DNA from: Norana najaformis
Lineage: Eukaryota > Annelida > Clitellata > Crassiclitellata > Hormogastridae
DNA length: 64,000 nt
Assembly (NCBI GenBank): GCA_964023275.1
Contig: OZ029922.1
Coordinates: 1,632,741-1,696,740 of the forward strand
Reading direction: 5' to 3'
The notes beneath the pieces were generated by a model that ran no database searches, had not been told where the DNA came from, and saw nothing but the letters and a program-made list of their open reading frames with translations. Both the position numbers and the translations under genes were made by a program. This document shows positions 34,228 to 63,179 of the stretch, piece after piece. Within the stretch, counting starts at the first letter, position 1. Every line of letters starts with the position of its first letter.

Positions 34228-37200
34228 ATGGTTTCAACGTTGAGCGGCCCAATTCCTCCTCACCCCTACTATGCCAAATCCGATCAAAACACATACATAA
34301 ATATTCCACCTCCGAGGGTGCGACCAGAAGCCGAAGAATATGCGCGAAAGGGTCAGGGCACCATTTGCCTCGGTCTGGAAATTGAAGGTCATACTATTCC
34401 TCCGGCTTACCGAAGAACAAGTATGTTGCTATTTCTATTACATTTTAACTGATTCTGAGCATTTATATAGCACCTTTAAGAACATCTCAAAAGTGTTAAT
34501 TGTACTTTACTCAAAACTGTGCTAAGTAAAACAGTGTTTACTTCATTCAAAACAGTGTTAATATTACTTACTCAGAATTGTTAATTTTGCTTTACTCAGA
34601 ACAGTGTTAATTTTAATTTGCTCCAAGCAGCATGCTTTATTACTGGTTTGCTCATTTTTATTAGTAAAATCAATAATATATATAATTCATAAAATATTTA
34701 AAGTTGTTACACACACATATCTATGCATATATGTATGTATCTATAGAATATTTTTATCATACTAGCAGGATCTGAAATGACATGAGTTGAGCTCTGCATG
34801 GTGTTGTGCAAGTTTTCCTGTGGAGAGACTTACAGAGAGGGAAGGAGACTTACAGAGAGGGAAGGAGACAGACAGAGAAAATGCTGACTCATTTTTTGTG
34901 ATTTTAGAGAAAGAAATAAAAGATCATTTTAGAGAGAACTACCGTCGAATGAGACAAATACAGAAGGAGTCGATTCAGAAAGAGAACGAGACAAGACAGC
35001 CAGTGAAGGCACTCTGGAAATCGTCAAAATATGAAAACATCGAGTCGAAGGTCAAAGAGGAGTTACAGGTCAGTGGAAGTAAGGGCAGATTAGCTGTTTG
35101 GGGCCACCAGAGTTTATGTGTTATATGTGGGAGGCCCCTAATGTACTGGGGGAAAACTGATGTTGACAAAAGAAAATATTTCGGTAGTGACAGGAAAGAT
35201 TTTCTTAGATTTTGATAGAAAAAATTGTTAGATGTTTAGAGAAAAGAATTCCTGGATGTTGGCAGAAATGAATTATCTACAGAAGCATTTTCTCTAATTA
35301 ATTTTTAAAGGAAAACATGGGTTCTATATCAGTGTATTTATTTATGACTGAAATAAGCTTTAAGCTTTTTCTTTATGAGATTTTAGGATGTGTACAGGTA
35401 ACTAATATGATTAGCTAATATTTTCTTTTTTTGAGTTTACATAGATTTTACGTGAGTGGATGCTGTTATCGAATGCTGATGCTTAATTTGGTATTTTTTG
35501 GTCTATTTGAGAGATTATTAAAAGTCACTTTATTAAATGTCTTATTGCATAAATACAAATTATTATTTCTATGTTTATTAGACGCCACTGTCTACTGACA
35601 AAGTATCAATTGGTGGTGCTGAGCAATTAATGTAAAATCGAACAATTGTTATTATTATTAATTAGTAACTTCTATCGCACCAACGTCTAAGGCACAAGGC
35701 ACCGACGAAAACCAAGCCACATTCAGGTCAATATCGAGAAGATTAGTCCACTATGACAGAGAGGCAGCCTAAGGTGGATAAGCAATATGAAAAAGGTAAG
35801 TTTTAAGTTGAGAACGAAATGACACAAGCGACTGAGCAAACTGAAGAGGTAAAGGAAGAGTTGTGTTATGTGCATAAATGACTTGCGGTGATGAAGGATC
35901 TCCCCCAATTACTTCATTGAAAAAATGAGCAGGGTCTAGACCATACGGTTGCCTATAGAAAAACATGTACATTTACATTTTACATTTACCTGCTGGAAGT
36001 CTTCTGCACTAAACTTCTGAGGGAAGACTTGAACCTGTACTCATCATTTCAAGGCAAGCACTCGAAGCAGTCGGCTATTTTTCATACATACATACAGTTA
36101 AGGATTTTACCTAATTTGCGCAACTTAACTGCTTTTATCAAAAACTGACATTTTAATTACTATTTATTTGATGGGAAATATTTCAGAAGTCAACGTTTGC
36201 GCCACGGCCTCATTCTGCTAACTATCTACGTGCTCATTCGCGGACCGGTTTTCTTCCGCAGTCTGCCAGGCCGGCCTCTGTTGAGCCACCCGTGGAAAAA
36301 CTGACCATACCAAGGGCTGCTACTGCCAGGGACGTAAGTGCCGTGCTGATTTTGTCGAGGTTTTGTGCTCTGCTTAGTATTTCATGTGTGCTTTTGGCCC
36401 TTGTGAGCTTCCTAAAATGACGTTAATGTACATAAGTACATAATTTATGTGCTTTTGAGAGGTATTTAAAAGGTGCTATATAAATGTTCAGATACATACA
36501 TACATGTGTACATACATACACGCCTTTAGTTATTTCTCGCATAGTTTCTCTATTAAGCCTAGCATATCATTTTCTTTTTCAGTCACCATCATTATCATTA
36601 TCAACATCTTTCACCATCATTATTGTCATCATCATACACACCATCATCATTAATTGTCAGTCGTCACTCTTTATTATTGGTCATTATCAGTTATCAGTCT
36701 TCATCAACCATTATCCTTTATCAATTTTCAGAATTCGATCTGGCTTCTCCCATTGGATTACGATTTTGACTTGAAGCAACCATCGAATGATACCTTGGGC
36801 CTTGTGATAATGGCGCTATACAAGTCTTTAGATCAGATTAGATTAGAATTTTCAGTCCAAGTGAAAGTGTGCTGTCGGTGTACTCATTTTACAGCCAATT
36901 TCTGTAGGGGGCACAAGTTGAGCAGAATTCTCTAACATCTTTTTGTACTGACGGTGATTTGAACTCCCAACATCACAGTTAACAATCTTTCACGCTAACC
37001 ACTAGACTATATTCTACTTGACTGCAGCTTTTGTGGTGCTGATTTTTCCAGGTCAACTTGGTAAGGCGTGACCTTGATTTTATTAAAATCAATGGAATCG
37101 GTGCCAAGAAGTATCGAATTCCAAGGTCTCCCAGCCTGTCTGCGCTAGACGACGTAAAGAAACTGTCAGAGGAGAAGAATAATACGTACAGAAAGGGAGA

Positions 37201-39004
37201 AGTCCCAAAATAGTGAGGAAACTTTTCACAAGTTTATCAGATAAATAACTTAATAGGTGAAAAGTCTTATGTTTAATAATCATAATCGTAACCTTTAAAA
37301 TCTATAAAGTGCTAAGAAAAAGCTAAGCTCTAGGAACAAGCGTTTTCATGAGTGTCAAGTGAGAATTGTGAAGGTTGTCCTGAAATATAGTATGAAGGAC
37401 AAGAGCCAGTTGCCTGGAGACCAGAGAGATAAGAAGGCAAGATGTTACAGTGGGTTGTTTTAGGAATCGTCCCAGATTAGATTTTAAGCAAATGTAAGAA
37501 TGAATGATTGATTGACAGATTAGTTCATTCATTCAATCATTTATTCAATCAGTAATTCATTCATTAAGTCAATTGGTGACGAAATATTTCAATCAGTAAT
37601 TCATTCATTAAGTCAATTATTGATTAAATCATTCAATCAGTAATTTATTCATTAACTCAGTCGATTATTGATTAATTGATGGATCAGTTAATTGGTTGTA
37701 TGGATGAGGGAGCACGTGAGTGAGGTAATTATTGAATTGCTGATTGGCTGATTAATTGAATCAATCAGTCAATCAGAAAGCCTTTCATGACTTTGAGCTC
37801 AAAACCTGACTGGATAAAGTGTTGTGTCTTGTAGCCTTGTAGAGAGGAAGGAGTCGTGGAGAAGAGAGACTGAGGAAAAACTAGCAAGCATTCCTGATCC
37901 AGACATGCCACCTGGACACAGAATGATGCCTGAGCAAGAGAGGAGAGTAACGCTTGACGAAATCAAACAGAGTGAGTATAACATTTGCATGGTTTTTCTG
38001 CAAAAGATGCTGTCTAAATCCATCTTACAGAATACAGTATCTTTATGTTTGCTTACTTAATGTGTAAAATAATTCCATTTTATGTGGCCGAACAGTTTCA
38101 GTAGGTATATATCAAGACAGTTTATGTAGCGCCTTTAAAGTACTTTACAGGACGCTGCAGACATGGCTATCTAAGCTATCCGAACAAGTGAGTTTTAAGG
38201 CAGTTTGAAAATGTACACTGACTGGAGTCGGATGCAAAAGTACGTGCATGTAGTGGAAGACTGTTCCAGATGGAAGGTTCAGCGCAAGAGAAGGCACTGG
38301 GTTCAAACTCATGGAAGCACAGCATCTTCATGTCTCCATGGGCAGCATTGTGCAAGTTGATGAGAGACTGACGCCTTCATACTATTTACCTTGGTCCTTT
38401 GATTTCAGAATGCAGTTTGCGGGTGGAAGCATTGGACCTTTGGGTAAACGTAAACGTAAATGCACATATTTTTCTAAAGCATCACTTGGCCTCGACCCTG
38501 CTCATTATTCAGTGAATTTATCGGTGAGATCCTTCGCCACTGCCCATTTTAATGGATGCCACACATTTGGGTGTTAAATCATTCATACAGAATTAGTTTG
38601 CTGCAGGTTTGTTATGTATAGACCAGAAAATTTGTGTATGCTTTGATGTGAGTATCAGTTTCTTTCCTGAAATCACCCCCTGGTTGGCTGTTCCAAACAA
38701 AATCAAACTAGATTTGAACTTTGAGTCATATCTTACATAATTCTGGAATTGGCAATGACATATGCAGTGTTGATCAAACAGTATTCAACACACTATGTTT
38801 TAGACATAATATGCAAAATTAACGTGCTACTGTTTTTTTACAGAGCAGAAAGAGTTGACACAGGAGCTGGCTATGTTGCCAATCAGAAATGATACACTGA
38901 GGATACAAAAGAAAAGAGAGGAGCTTGAACAGAAACTGGCCAAAATCGAAGAAGCCATCAAGATATTCTCGCGACTCAAAGTTTTTGTCAGGCTGGACTC
39001 GTAA
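34228..39004 (+). CDS. ENKD1: Enkurin domain-containing protein 1
   Basis: Six exons join in one frame: 34228-34420, 34908-35068, 36187-36333, 37052-37212, 37835-37971 and 38844-39004 (320 codons, 319 residues; human ENKD1 346), all GT-AG, intron phases 1, 0, 0, 2, 1. The N-terminus has the family motif SGPIPPHP. A charged DHFRENYRRMRQIQK helix follows. The C-terminal third (about 216-319) is an enkurin domain: GEVPKYLVERKESWRRE, the LPIRNDTLRI block and the final helix EELEQKLAKIEEAIKIFS leading to KVFVRLD. Family knowledge places ENKD1 at microtubules, centrosome and cilia; enkurin domains are microtubule-associated. The exon 4 donor splits a codon so that an apparent TAG becomes TAC, which rules out an early stop. 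An acceptor at 34198 suggests an upstream noncoding exon. Confidence 0.92.
35640..35855 (-). mobile_element. LINE 3' fragment in ENKD1 intron 2
   Basis: The minus frame carries SQLKTYLFHIAYPP, the LINE ORF2 C-terminal signature, followed by an antisense tail. An antisense SINE scrap (35570-35640) adjoins. Confidence 0.55.
35880..35990 (+). mobile_element. SINE fragment, GTGGTGAAGG family
   Basis: GATGAAGGATCTCCCCCAAT, then AATGAGCAGGGTCTAGACCA, then CTATAGAAAAACATGTACAT. In ENKD1 intron 2. Confidence 0.65.
36745..37015. mobile_element. Two SINE fragments in ENKD1 intron 3
   Basis: 36745-36850 (plus) is the GATTA-tailed block (GGATTACGATTTTGACTTGA ... GGCGCTATACAAGTC). 36900-37015 (minus) is a tRNA-like head with A-box-like TCTAGTGGTTAGCGTG. 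A LINE tail scrap (minus) lies at 37290-37410 and TTCATTCAATCA repeats at 37500-37760, all intronic. Confidence 0.55.
38440..38575 (-). mobile_element. Antisense SINE fragment, GTGGTGAAGG family
   Basis: Reverse-complement copy (GCCTCGACCCTGCTCATTAT, GAGATCCTTCGCCACTGCCC) in ENKD1 intron 5. Confidence 0.65.
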
Positions 39005-39278
39005 TGGTCGTCGAATCCAAAACGCACGAGTGTGATAAGAAATGTAAATGTCAAGCCAAAGTTTTAGTAAACACAATGCTGTTTTCTGATTGCAAGTTTG
39101 TGTAACGTTTCATTAATAATTATGTACTGTATGTTGAGTATTAAAAGTTCTATGCTGACACAACACTATTCCAGTGGAGTATTGTTTGAAAATTGTGTAT
39201 GCCTTTTTGGTGTAAATGTTGGGTTTTCAGCTGTCGGCTGAAATTCAACTCCTGTACATTTTATCTGCACTGCTGAGC

Positions 39279-39630
39279 AAAGTATGTTTGGGCATATGCT
39301 GTACAAAGGTCTAAATCTATGGGAACTTAGCCTTTTGATGTTGCATTTGCTTCTAATCCTGATATGTGTTGTGAAATGTTTTGTTAATTGTGACTGCTTT
39401 CAATACATTTTTGTCGTGCTTCAGCAAAGTTCCTCAAGCCTAGAACTGGTTTAAAGTATGCTTGGGCATATGCTGTACAATGGTCTAAATCTACGGAAAC
39501 TTAGCCTTTTGCGGTTGCATTTGCATCTGCTTTTTATCCTGATGTGTGTTGTGACGCGTTTTGTTTTATTGCGAGAGCTTGCAATACGTTGCCAAAGTTT
39601 CTTAAGCCGAGGACTGTGCCTTTAGAGACT
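39279..39630 (+). repeat. 174-bp diverged tandem duplication downstream of ENKD1
   Basis: Blocks starting AAAGTATGTTTGGGCATATG (39279) and AAAGTATGCTTGGGCATATG (39453) continue in parallel to about 39630. They probably lie in the ENKD1 3' UTR. From 39640 to 40840 no gene is seen. Confidence 0.75.
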
Positions 39631-40847
39631 GGTTTGAAATTACTAGGTACACTGCAGAGTTATATCTGCTGAAGGCTTGAGCAGCAAATATATGAAATTC
39701 CTGTTTATTGTGGAGGTGAACAAAAGCTATGTATCATTGTTATTAAAATGTTCTTCATCTTTTAGTAAGGAATTATTTCTTCATGTGTTGTGTCAATTTT
39801 AGCCATGCGAGTTAGATAACTGAAATTTTTCAACTGTACAAATTAAAGGCCACATTCCTAAAATATTAAGACTGTAGATTGTAAACATTGGCTGCTAAAT
39901 ATTATTAATATTAACTAAATATTTAGTAAATACTTAGTAATTGAATTTGATATAAATAAATTATAAAACTATTCATTATTTTTAATAGTTTAACAGAGGG
40001 GGCCTACATGCATACCGGAATAGTGAAGTCCCTTAAAAGAAAACCGACTCAGGCCACTGCCTGCTGTTCTCATAGCCCCCCTGGCACATGCTTTACTGCC
40101 TTACTTCTCCACAGTGCCTTGCATAGCAAACAATATGTTATCATCACTTCATCTTACGGTTCTTGTACGAAATTTTATATGGAGATAGACAGAGAGAGAG
40201 AGAAAGAGAGAGAACTTCATGTATATATCACATATCTCCTACCGGGACCTTTTGGAGGCGTGGTTTTACGTTATGCCGGATTCGTGCACATATTATGCTA
40301 ATGAATGTCGGCGTCAAGAAGTCACTGAAGCGTATCGATCAATACGGCTGTTTTGTCTGTTAACAATCAATTATTGCCGCACTTCTCTTAGATCATCTCT
40401 TTCTAGATCGACTTGAACATTTCTTACCTTGACCCCAGGTCATCATTCGACGCAGGAACTGGATAATCCACTGGAACTCGACACAGGAACTGGATAATCC
40501 ACTGGAACCATTAAACTGGCGCTGCTGGCCAGGAACCCAAAGAATAGCTTGGTCTTCAATCCTTTAGAAACAGCTTGGTCTACTAATCCAATTCTGCGTC
40601 GACTCCAGACGGAAGTTAGAACAAATGTAATCCAGACCTGCATATAATCCGTCATCGTCTTAATCGCCCAACGGCTGCCGACACACTTTCCAAGTTCTCT
40701 CTCAATGAATCGTCCAAATCGACACTCGTGCATGTTTCGATCTAACCGTTCCATCCCTCGGATTCTCTGAATCATCTACCCCGGTCATGGAAACGCCGAA
40801 TCTTAAATCAAACTCGATTCTTCCCGGTGTCTCTGGGCGGGGTACTC

Positions 40848-41190
40848 TACGCAGGGGTGGTGAAGGATCTGATCCGATTGATTCATTGAAAAATGAGCAG
40901 GGTCGAGGCCACGCCGTCGCTATAGAAAAACGTCTACATTTACGTTTGGAGGTACTTGATAATTTAGCATTGTGCGCGGACGTAATTGAGGCCCCCTACT
41001 TCAATGCACAGCGCTAGCGAACCCGCGTTAGTTGTACATCCGGGGCCTTAAAAGGCATGGTGCTCATTCAAACGGGCAGCAGTGGTGAAGGATCTCACCC
41101 GATAAATTCATTGCAAAATGAGCAGGGTCAAGGGTATAGATCGCTATAGAAAAACATGTAGGCCTACATTTATATTTTACATTTTACCGC
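40848..41190 (+). mobile_element. Two tandem SINE fragments, GTGGTGAAGG family
   Basis: Copies at 40848-40960 and 41050-41190, same orientation, each with GGTGGTGAAGGATCT and CGCTATAGAAAAACGT-like ends. Between and after them to 41730 nothing gene-like is seen. Confidence 0.65.
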
Positions 41191-41734
41191 GTATGCCTAG
41201 CACGTAAACGATGTCATTGCAAAAGCCTGTATTTCTTCTCCTGTTCCAATTGCTACCTCTCCCTTTTCCCCTCACTTCACTCGCTCGATAAGGATTTGAA
41301 TCGCAGGCGATTAACTTCGCCGTCATACACCTAACCACTTAGCAGCCAGTTACACATTTCGAGTCTGTCCGTAGACTCGCCAACTTTAGACTTCCTAATG
41401 TTTTGATTGCCGAGCCGTAGCCAATTTTGAACATGGAGACTCCTCTTAATTGCCAATAAGCTTTCTCAAACAAGGCTATCAAACAAGCTGAACTTAGCTG
41501 TACAGACTGTGACCTGTAGACCTGTGCTACCGTGCACAAAACACCTGTATCGACACGCTTCAGCGATTTCTCGGACATTAATTAGCATAATATATGAACG
41601 AGTCCGATCCGACTGAAAGACTCCCCTCCAAAATGCCCCAATATAATATTATCCAACGCCAGTCATCTCGATATGACGACGTCGTTAAACAAACGTTGTC
41701 AAATTGAATTGAATTGACACTATTCTCATGATGC

Positions 41735-41865
41735 ATTGATGCATGGTATATAGCACTCGGCCTGTTAAGCAAAGAGTATGGGTTCGAGCCTCCCTTGAGA
41801 CGATTAACCTTGAGCAATTCTTTCACTCACAATTACTCATTGCCGTCGATTGATGCAGAAATAAT
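41735..41865 (+). mobile_element. tRNA-derived SINE, plus orientation
   Basis: B-box GGGTTCGAGCCTC is intact; the body is shortened; the tail is GATTGATGCAGAAATAATGA. A TA microsatellite follows at 41975-42010. Confidence 0.6.
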
Positions 41866-41977
41866 GATAATCACATATACATCACATAACCATATATATT
41901 TTATCATAGTTAGGCTAATGTGGTGCTATGTATATTAATATATACAAGGCAATATAACATGTATATATCAATTACTT

Positions 41978-42010
<33 letters not shown>

Positions 42011-42029
42011 TAAGATTAACGAGTTTTGA

Positions 42030-42228
42030 GCATTATTATTAGTAGTATTACTGCTGCATTTATTAAGCGCCACTATCCAATGACCCTGCACCAATCGATG
42101 GGGCTGAACGATTGTGTGAAGGACCTGCTCAAGGTCCCTCCATAGTAACCGTAACAGAGGAGACTCGAACCCGTACTGTCCGCGTTACAAGCCAAGCGCT
42201 TTAACCAATAGGCAACTGCTCTGCATAC
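42030..42228 (-). mobile_element. tRNA-derived SINE, near full length
   Basis: On the minus strand: head TTGCCTATTGGTTAAAGCGC (A-box), B-box GGGTTCGAGTC, body and tail GGCGCTTAATAAATGCAG. This is one of the best-preserved copies in the window. From 42230 to 43380 there is no gene; a 13-base G-run lies near 43110. Confidence 0.7.
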
Positions 42229-43387
42229 CCATCAACAGTGGTTCGTTGCGTTCCCTGGAGGGACGGGAATTTATTAAGGGCGCTTTATCAATGATCAATA
42301 TTTATGAGTAGCAATTCAGCGACTGTCACCAGACACTGAATCTAGACAAATGCGATGCGAAGGACACGCGCGGCACAATACAGCATCTCGTGTTCGATGT
42401 CCCAATGGAATGCCCTGCTGGATATTTCAGCCGGGCTGATTGGCCACGCATGATTGAATCTTCCGTTCTGCTGTACTTAATGTCAACCGTCGACTGATGT
42501 ATTGAATGTTATTCACAGTATTGTAGCCATCCAAGCAGCGGCGGGATATGCGTTTATAGAACAGAATAGATGCATCGGATTAGAAACTAGCGACTATATA
42601 CATGTATACACCGATAGCTGTGCTCGTTGTTCCTGCAAATGGGGCCCATATATGGCCACTAGTTGCCACCATTGTGGGCCACCCATTGGCCCAATGACGT
42701 GGCTGGTTGGGCATCCAGGGTTCTAAAGGAGATCGAGCAGAACGTATGTGTGTGTGTGTGCATGACTTCAAGTAGTCCATTTATTATAATGTCATTGTAT
42801 ATATTATCAAATCACTTCTTGGAATGTTACATAAAAGATTTAACGCCTGTAAAATATATATAAACATCCCTCTATAACACACGCATATTAATGTCTCAAA
42901 ATAAAAGATGACTCAAGACTCAATTTCCATGAGTCGGTCACACACGCACGCGCACACACCACACCCTATATCGAACATAACAGAATCGTATATTATATTA
43001 TACCATAACGGTGTCATAAATGCGTAAATCATATACCTGGGCACCACTGTGCCACACCCGGCTTAATGTGGGTCCAAATTAAAATGCTCAGATGTAAATT
43101 CCGGGCCGGGGGGGGGGGGGGAGAGCAGCGCTCCATCTTGCTCCATTATTAAGGATATTATGTCATCAAGATCGTGTTATCAACTAGTAACTCCGCCATT
43201 GACTTTAGTCCGGTAGTGCCAGTCCCAAGCCTGGATAAAGGAGGAGGGCGATGTCAACGGCCTTTGATGCCATGAGATGTCGTTAAACAGTGGAAACCAG
43301 ATTGTGTTATCAGATATATATCTATCAGATCATATCATCGTGTGTCAGTCTTGTCATTAAGGCGGCGAGTGTCTGTGATATCCAACA

Positions 43388-43501
43388 CTTCCGGTCTCTC
43401 AGTCGACTTCCGGTCTCTCAGTCGACTTCCGGTCTCTCAGTCGACTCCCGGTCTCTCAGTCGACTTCCGGTCTCTCAGTCGACTTCCGGTCTCTCAGTCG
43501 A
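43388..43501. repeat. 19-bp minisatellite, six copies
   Basis: Six head-to-tail copies of CTTCCGGTCTCTCAGTCGA with one-base variants (CTCCC). The array begins 7 bases past the stop codon of the minus-strand lectin/CUB gene, so it forms the start of its 3' UTR. Confidence 0.95.
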
Positions 43502-43508
43502 CTCCCAA

Positions 43509-58658
<15,150 letters not shown>

Positions 58659-59379
58659 TCTCTGCTAGAACTCTCCGCGTCTTCTGGGCGACTACTGAAC
58701 GAACCCTTTGAGAAAAAGAATTACTTCAATGCAGTCTTCTTCCAAACACACGATGATTGCACTTAAAGATTACTTGTCTTCCGTATTTAGAGGCCGACTG
58801 AAAATATACCGAATGACCTTTTGGTCGGCAGAGAAAGAAGATATTCAGAGTTCAGTTTCTGCTCGGCTCTGATAATAAAAGAAACCGTGAAGTCTCTTTG
58901 AAAAACTCGCCGAACCGTACAGTCTAATATGCCACTAGAACTGCGATGGTCACATAAACCAGTCACACCTGAAAGAACATTAAAAAGCCTCTGAAACACC
59001 AGAAATGTTTCAATGCTTACAGAGTCCGAAGTTACTGCACGTTTGAACGAAAACTGTTCGACAAGCGATTCCGAAGGACGAAGCAACTTTCCGCGGAGAT
59101 TAATGCAATGTGATTTTAATGTAACCTAACATCGTTTATAAAAATGTAATGTAATACAATGTAATACGCCTTAATGTAACATAATGTAATCTTTAATCTC
59201 CTGCAATGTAATGTAATACTATGGAATGTTGCAATGCGATGTAATGTTTGCCTCTGAGGAAACTCGGTCACTCGACGACTGTCGCTGGCATCAGCACCGG
59301 ACAAAGGCGACTGCAGCGGAGAGGAAGCATCAGCAGCCGTCTCTGTCGCGCGCTGCGGATGCAGCGAAGAGGAAGCAGA

Positions 59380-60315
59380 GGATGAGATGGAAGGAGGAGG
59401 AAGGGAAAGCAACGGAGGTCCAGCAGGAGGATGGTGAGGAGGAGAAGGAGGAGAAGGAAGACGAAGAGAATGAAGACGAAGAGAAGGAGGAAGAAGAGGC
59501 GGATGGAACGAAGGAGGAAGAGGAGGGAGGTGGAAGAGGAGGAGGAGGAGGATGAAGAGCAGTAGGAGGGGATGAGGAAAAAGATAAGGAGGAAGAAGAG
59601 GAGGAGGAGAAAGAGAATAAGGAGAGAGATAAGAATCAAAGGAAGCAGGACAGGGTGAGGATGGAGAGAGCAAATGAGGAGATCAAGGTAAGAAAGGGGG
59701 AAATGAATGGTACCAGATGGATAAAATATGGCAGAGATAGAACAAGCGGAAGGAGGTTAAGGAGGAGGATTAGGACCAACAGGAAGAGGACAGCAGCAAA
59801 AAGGACAACCAGCGAGGAGGAGGAGATGGAGGACAGAGTTGGAATCAGAAATAAAGCAGGACAAGCAGCAATGGGAGAAGAATTAGGACAAGTAGGCTGA
59901 ACATTAGTAGGGTTAAATGAAGGGCAAGTGGAAGAATACGGAGAAGCAAGACGGCTAGAACAAGGACAAGAAGAAAGGGGACAAAACAAAGAAGCAGAAC
60001 AAGTTGGATGAGGACAACTAGAAGGTGGGACAGTTTGGAGCAGGGGAAGGAGGAGGAGGAGGAGCAGGGGAAGGAGAAGGAGGAGGTGGGGAGAGGGAAG
60101 ACGAGAAGCGATATCGTGGAGCGTGAGAGAGCTGAGAGATGTCGCTCGTGTAAGACGGATTGGATTTCTCTTCTTCTTCTTCTACTTCTTCTTCTCCTCC
60201 TCCTCCTTCTCCTTCTCCTTCTCCTTCTCCTCCTCCTCCTCCTTCTTCTTCTTCTTCTTCTTCTTCTTCTTCTTCTTCTTCTTCTTCTTCTTCTTCTTCT
60301 ACTACTTCTTTGTCT
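59380..60315. repeat. Purine-rich then CTT-rich microsatellite block upstream of the lectin/CUB gene
   Basis: 59380-59640 and 60045-60110 are GGA/GAA-rich; 60165-60312 is CTT/CTC-rich, with a pure CTT run of about 60 bases. 58660-59380 probably contains the promoter of the lectin/CUB gene but shows no motif I trust. Confidence 0.75.
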
Positions 60316-60429
60316 CAATTGCTCCATCAAAGGACGATAACAACCATTGAACATCGTTTAGACACCGACAGCCGAATAAACAGTTCCAGTTCCAACAATT
60401 ACCAGCTCCACCACTCCCTCCCTTCTCAC

Positions 60430-61475
60430 CTCCCAACCTCACGTCTTTCACTCTATCTATCCATCTATCCTTCCATCTATCCCATCTTCCATTCATCCAT
60501 CCAACCTTTCATCCATCCACTCATTGCCCTTTCACCCATCAATCAATCCATTTATCAACCCACCCACCCACCCAACACTCCACCCATCCATCTATCCATC
60601 CATTCACCCACCCACCCATCTATATATCTGTTCATCACGTGATTCGTGCTTTCCATCAGTCTATACACCTGCATCAGCAACTTTGAACCGGAATTCGTGG
60701 AAACCTGGAAACTTAATAGAAACGCAAGCACGGAAGTATGCTGGAACTACTTCACCTGATCGAATATTCCAGGTACATGTGCAACAGAAACAGATAGACA
60801 CACACACAGACACACAGACACACAGGCAACATGCAGACAGCAGACAAACAGATGGAAGATAGAAGTGAATGAAGAGACGAATGGAAAACAAGATAGAAAG
60901 GAAGACAGAGACACTAAGGCAGAAAAAAGGCAAACACAGAGACTCAGACACAGACAAAGACACAGACAAACACAGACCCAGACATATAGGCAGAGACAGA
61001 GAGAGACAGACAAAGGCAGACCGCTGACTACCCCTCCCCAAGGCGCCTGTTTAACTGCTACGAAGCCAATCGACAGCTAACACCATCAGCACACCCACCA
61101 CACCTCCATCTCCGTCTCTCCCTCTGTCCTGCTCTCCGTACCTCCCCTTGTCTGTCTCCATCTCACTGCCTTCCTTGGAACGTGTCGACGACAATATCCA
61201 GTGCGTGTCAGCATCTTTTCCAGCCCATCCATCCATCGCCGTTGCTGCAACCGTCTTTCACCAGCCTCCCTCTCTGCCTTTCTCCCTCCCTCCCTCCATC
61301 CATCCACAGTGGAATCGATAGCACTGTGCATCTCTCGAGAATCCCACATCGCACAAGATGCTCAAGTGCAGTTGTCTGCTTTTTCGCGCCGTTCGCTCGA
61401 TCGTCTCGTGAATTATTAAGAGCGTTTAACATGCTCCACCAGAAGGCAAACAGAGAACCAAGTGGACCGAAGCAC

Positions 61476-61512
<37 letters not shown>

Positions 61513-61860
61513 ACGCATTCTCCCACTCTTTCGCTCTTTCTCTCTCTGTTCCTGCAACTCTGTCTGTCTGTCTGTCTGGTTGTCTGTCTGTCTGTCTAAC
61601 TCATTCTCCCACTCTCGCTCTTTCTCTCTCTCTGTCCCTGTAACTCTGTCTGTCTGTGTATGTGTCTGTCGGTCTCTGTCTCAGTTCTCTCATTCATTCC
61701 GACATCCGCCTTTTCCCCATTTCATGTCTATTCGTGTCTCTCTGTCTGTCTCTGTCTGTCTGTGTTTTTCTTTCTGTCCGTTCTCTGTATGTTTGCCTGT
61801 TTGTCCGTCCCTCTGTCTGTCTGTGACTGGTTCCGTTACTCCTTTTGGTAAGCTGTGTAT
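60430..61860. repeat. CATC, CAGA and CTGT microsatellite cluster
   Basis: 60430-60640 CATC/CACC; 60780-61015 CAGA; 61260-61310 CCTC/CATC; 61480-61850 several CTGT arrays. No gene is seen among them. Confidence 0.8.
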
Positions 61861-62099
61861 GTCTTTGCTACCTGAGTTCTCCTTTTTAACTCTTGTCACT
61901 CTACGTCTGTTCTGTGTCTCTTTGAACGTCCGTTTGGCTGTCACTTGGTGGTGGTTAAGAGGTGACACAGTTGTATATACGCCTCTATAGAAACCCGTCA
62001 GAAGTGTGGTCCCTGGATTTGAAGGATGTGCGGCTGAAGCACAGACACGACCGCAACAACTCAACGATTTATTCATCCGATGTCGTTGGATGTAAATAT

Positions 62100-62260
62100 A
62101 ATACATACATACATCCAATCATCCATTCATCCATCCATACATCATCCATCCATCCATTCATCCATTCATCCATACATACATGCGTCCATGCATCCATGCA
62201 TGCATGCATCCATCCATCCATATATACATACATACATACATGCACACATATATACAATAG
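62100..62260. repeat. CATC/CATA microsatellite
   Basis: Tandem ATCC and ATAC tetramers; similar repeats at 63065-63170 and 63610-63880. From 62270 to 63060 I see nothing gene-like. Confidence 0.8.
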
Positions 62261-63179
62261 CACATAAATTTTAAGAATGAATTCAGAAAATCATCAAATA
62301 AATATTATTTCTAACAACCCTTTCATCACAGAATTAATTAGCTTGGCGTAAAAAATGATAGAAATGCACCGGCTTAAAAGCACCTTTCTCCCGGAAAAAA
62401 CGAACAAAGAGAGCGATCAATACAATTTCATTTGCGTCGAGTCTTTAAGAAGTAATGCCCACTAGGAATAGACACTATAGTGTGGCTACAGAACGCTCGC
62501 AGACGTAGGTCTATACAGTGTCTGATATCAAGGCACATTCACTGTTACATGGCGCCATGTCTAAATACTTCAATGGCCACACTACTGTCTGGATATAGGC
62601 CACAGTAACTGTGTTCTATTACTAGACAGCTGATGCATGTTATGCGTGCATTAGTATTAACTGTTACAAGAATAGAAATTGATAATCGCTTGGAATTACG
62701 TAGCGAACTAGAACAACAGGTGTCAGATATCAATAGGCAGTTGATATCTGACAGTATGGCGTGACAACAGTAGTGTCCGCTGTATCTAGACACTGCTTTT
62801 AAGAGTGGCTCGGAACATCGTGACCGGGCCGTGGCCCCAAGGGGGAGGGGAGAGCGGTGGAGATGAGCACTCAGTGTGGACATTAGGATGAAAGGATTCC
62901 GGTCGATCGGTCCGCTGGAACAGGAACCGCGCCTCGATGATTGCCTGACACTTTAAAAGCCTCGGCGGAACTCAGACAAATCGCTGGACGGACCGAGCAA
63001 AAACGGACCATCGCCAACACCAAGAGTGCGTCGCTATGCCAAACATATATATATACCTTTCTAAAAGTATGTATGTATATATGTATCTATCCATTCATCT
63101 ATCCATCCATACATACATACATAAATACATCCATCCATACATACATACATCCATCCATCCATCCATCCATGTGGCTTCT

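Noticed and set aside
40443-40775. Minus frame of 110 codons
   Set aside because: It contains a short direct duplication and no recognisable domain or splice context.
62460-62830. Faint similarity to 52180-52420 (CACAGTAACTGTG and TTTTAAGAGTGGC motifs)
   Set aside because: Possibly two decayed copies of one repeat, but no boundaries or consistent alignment by eye.
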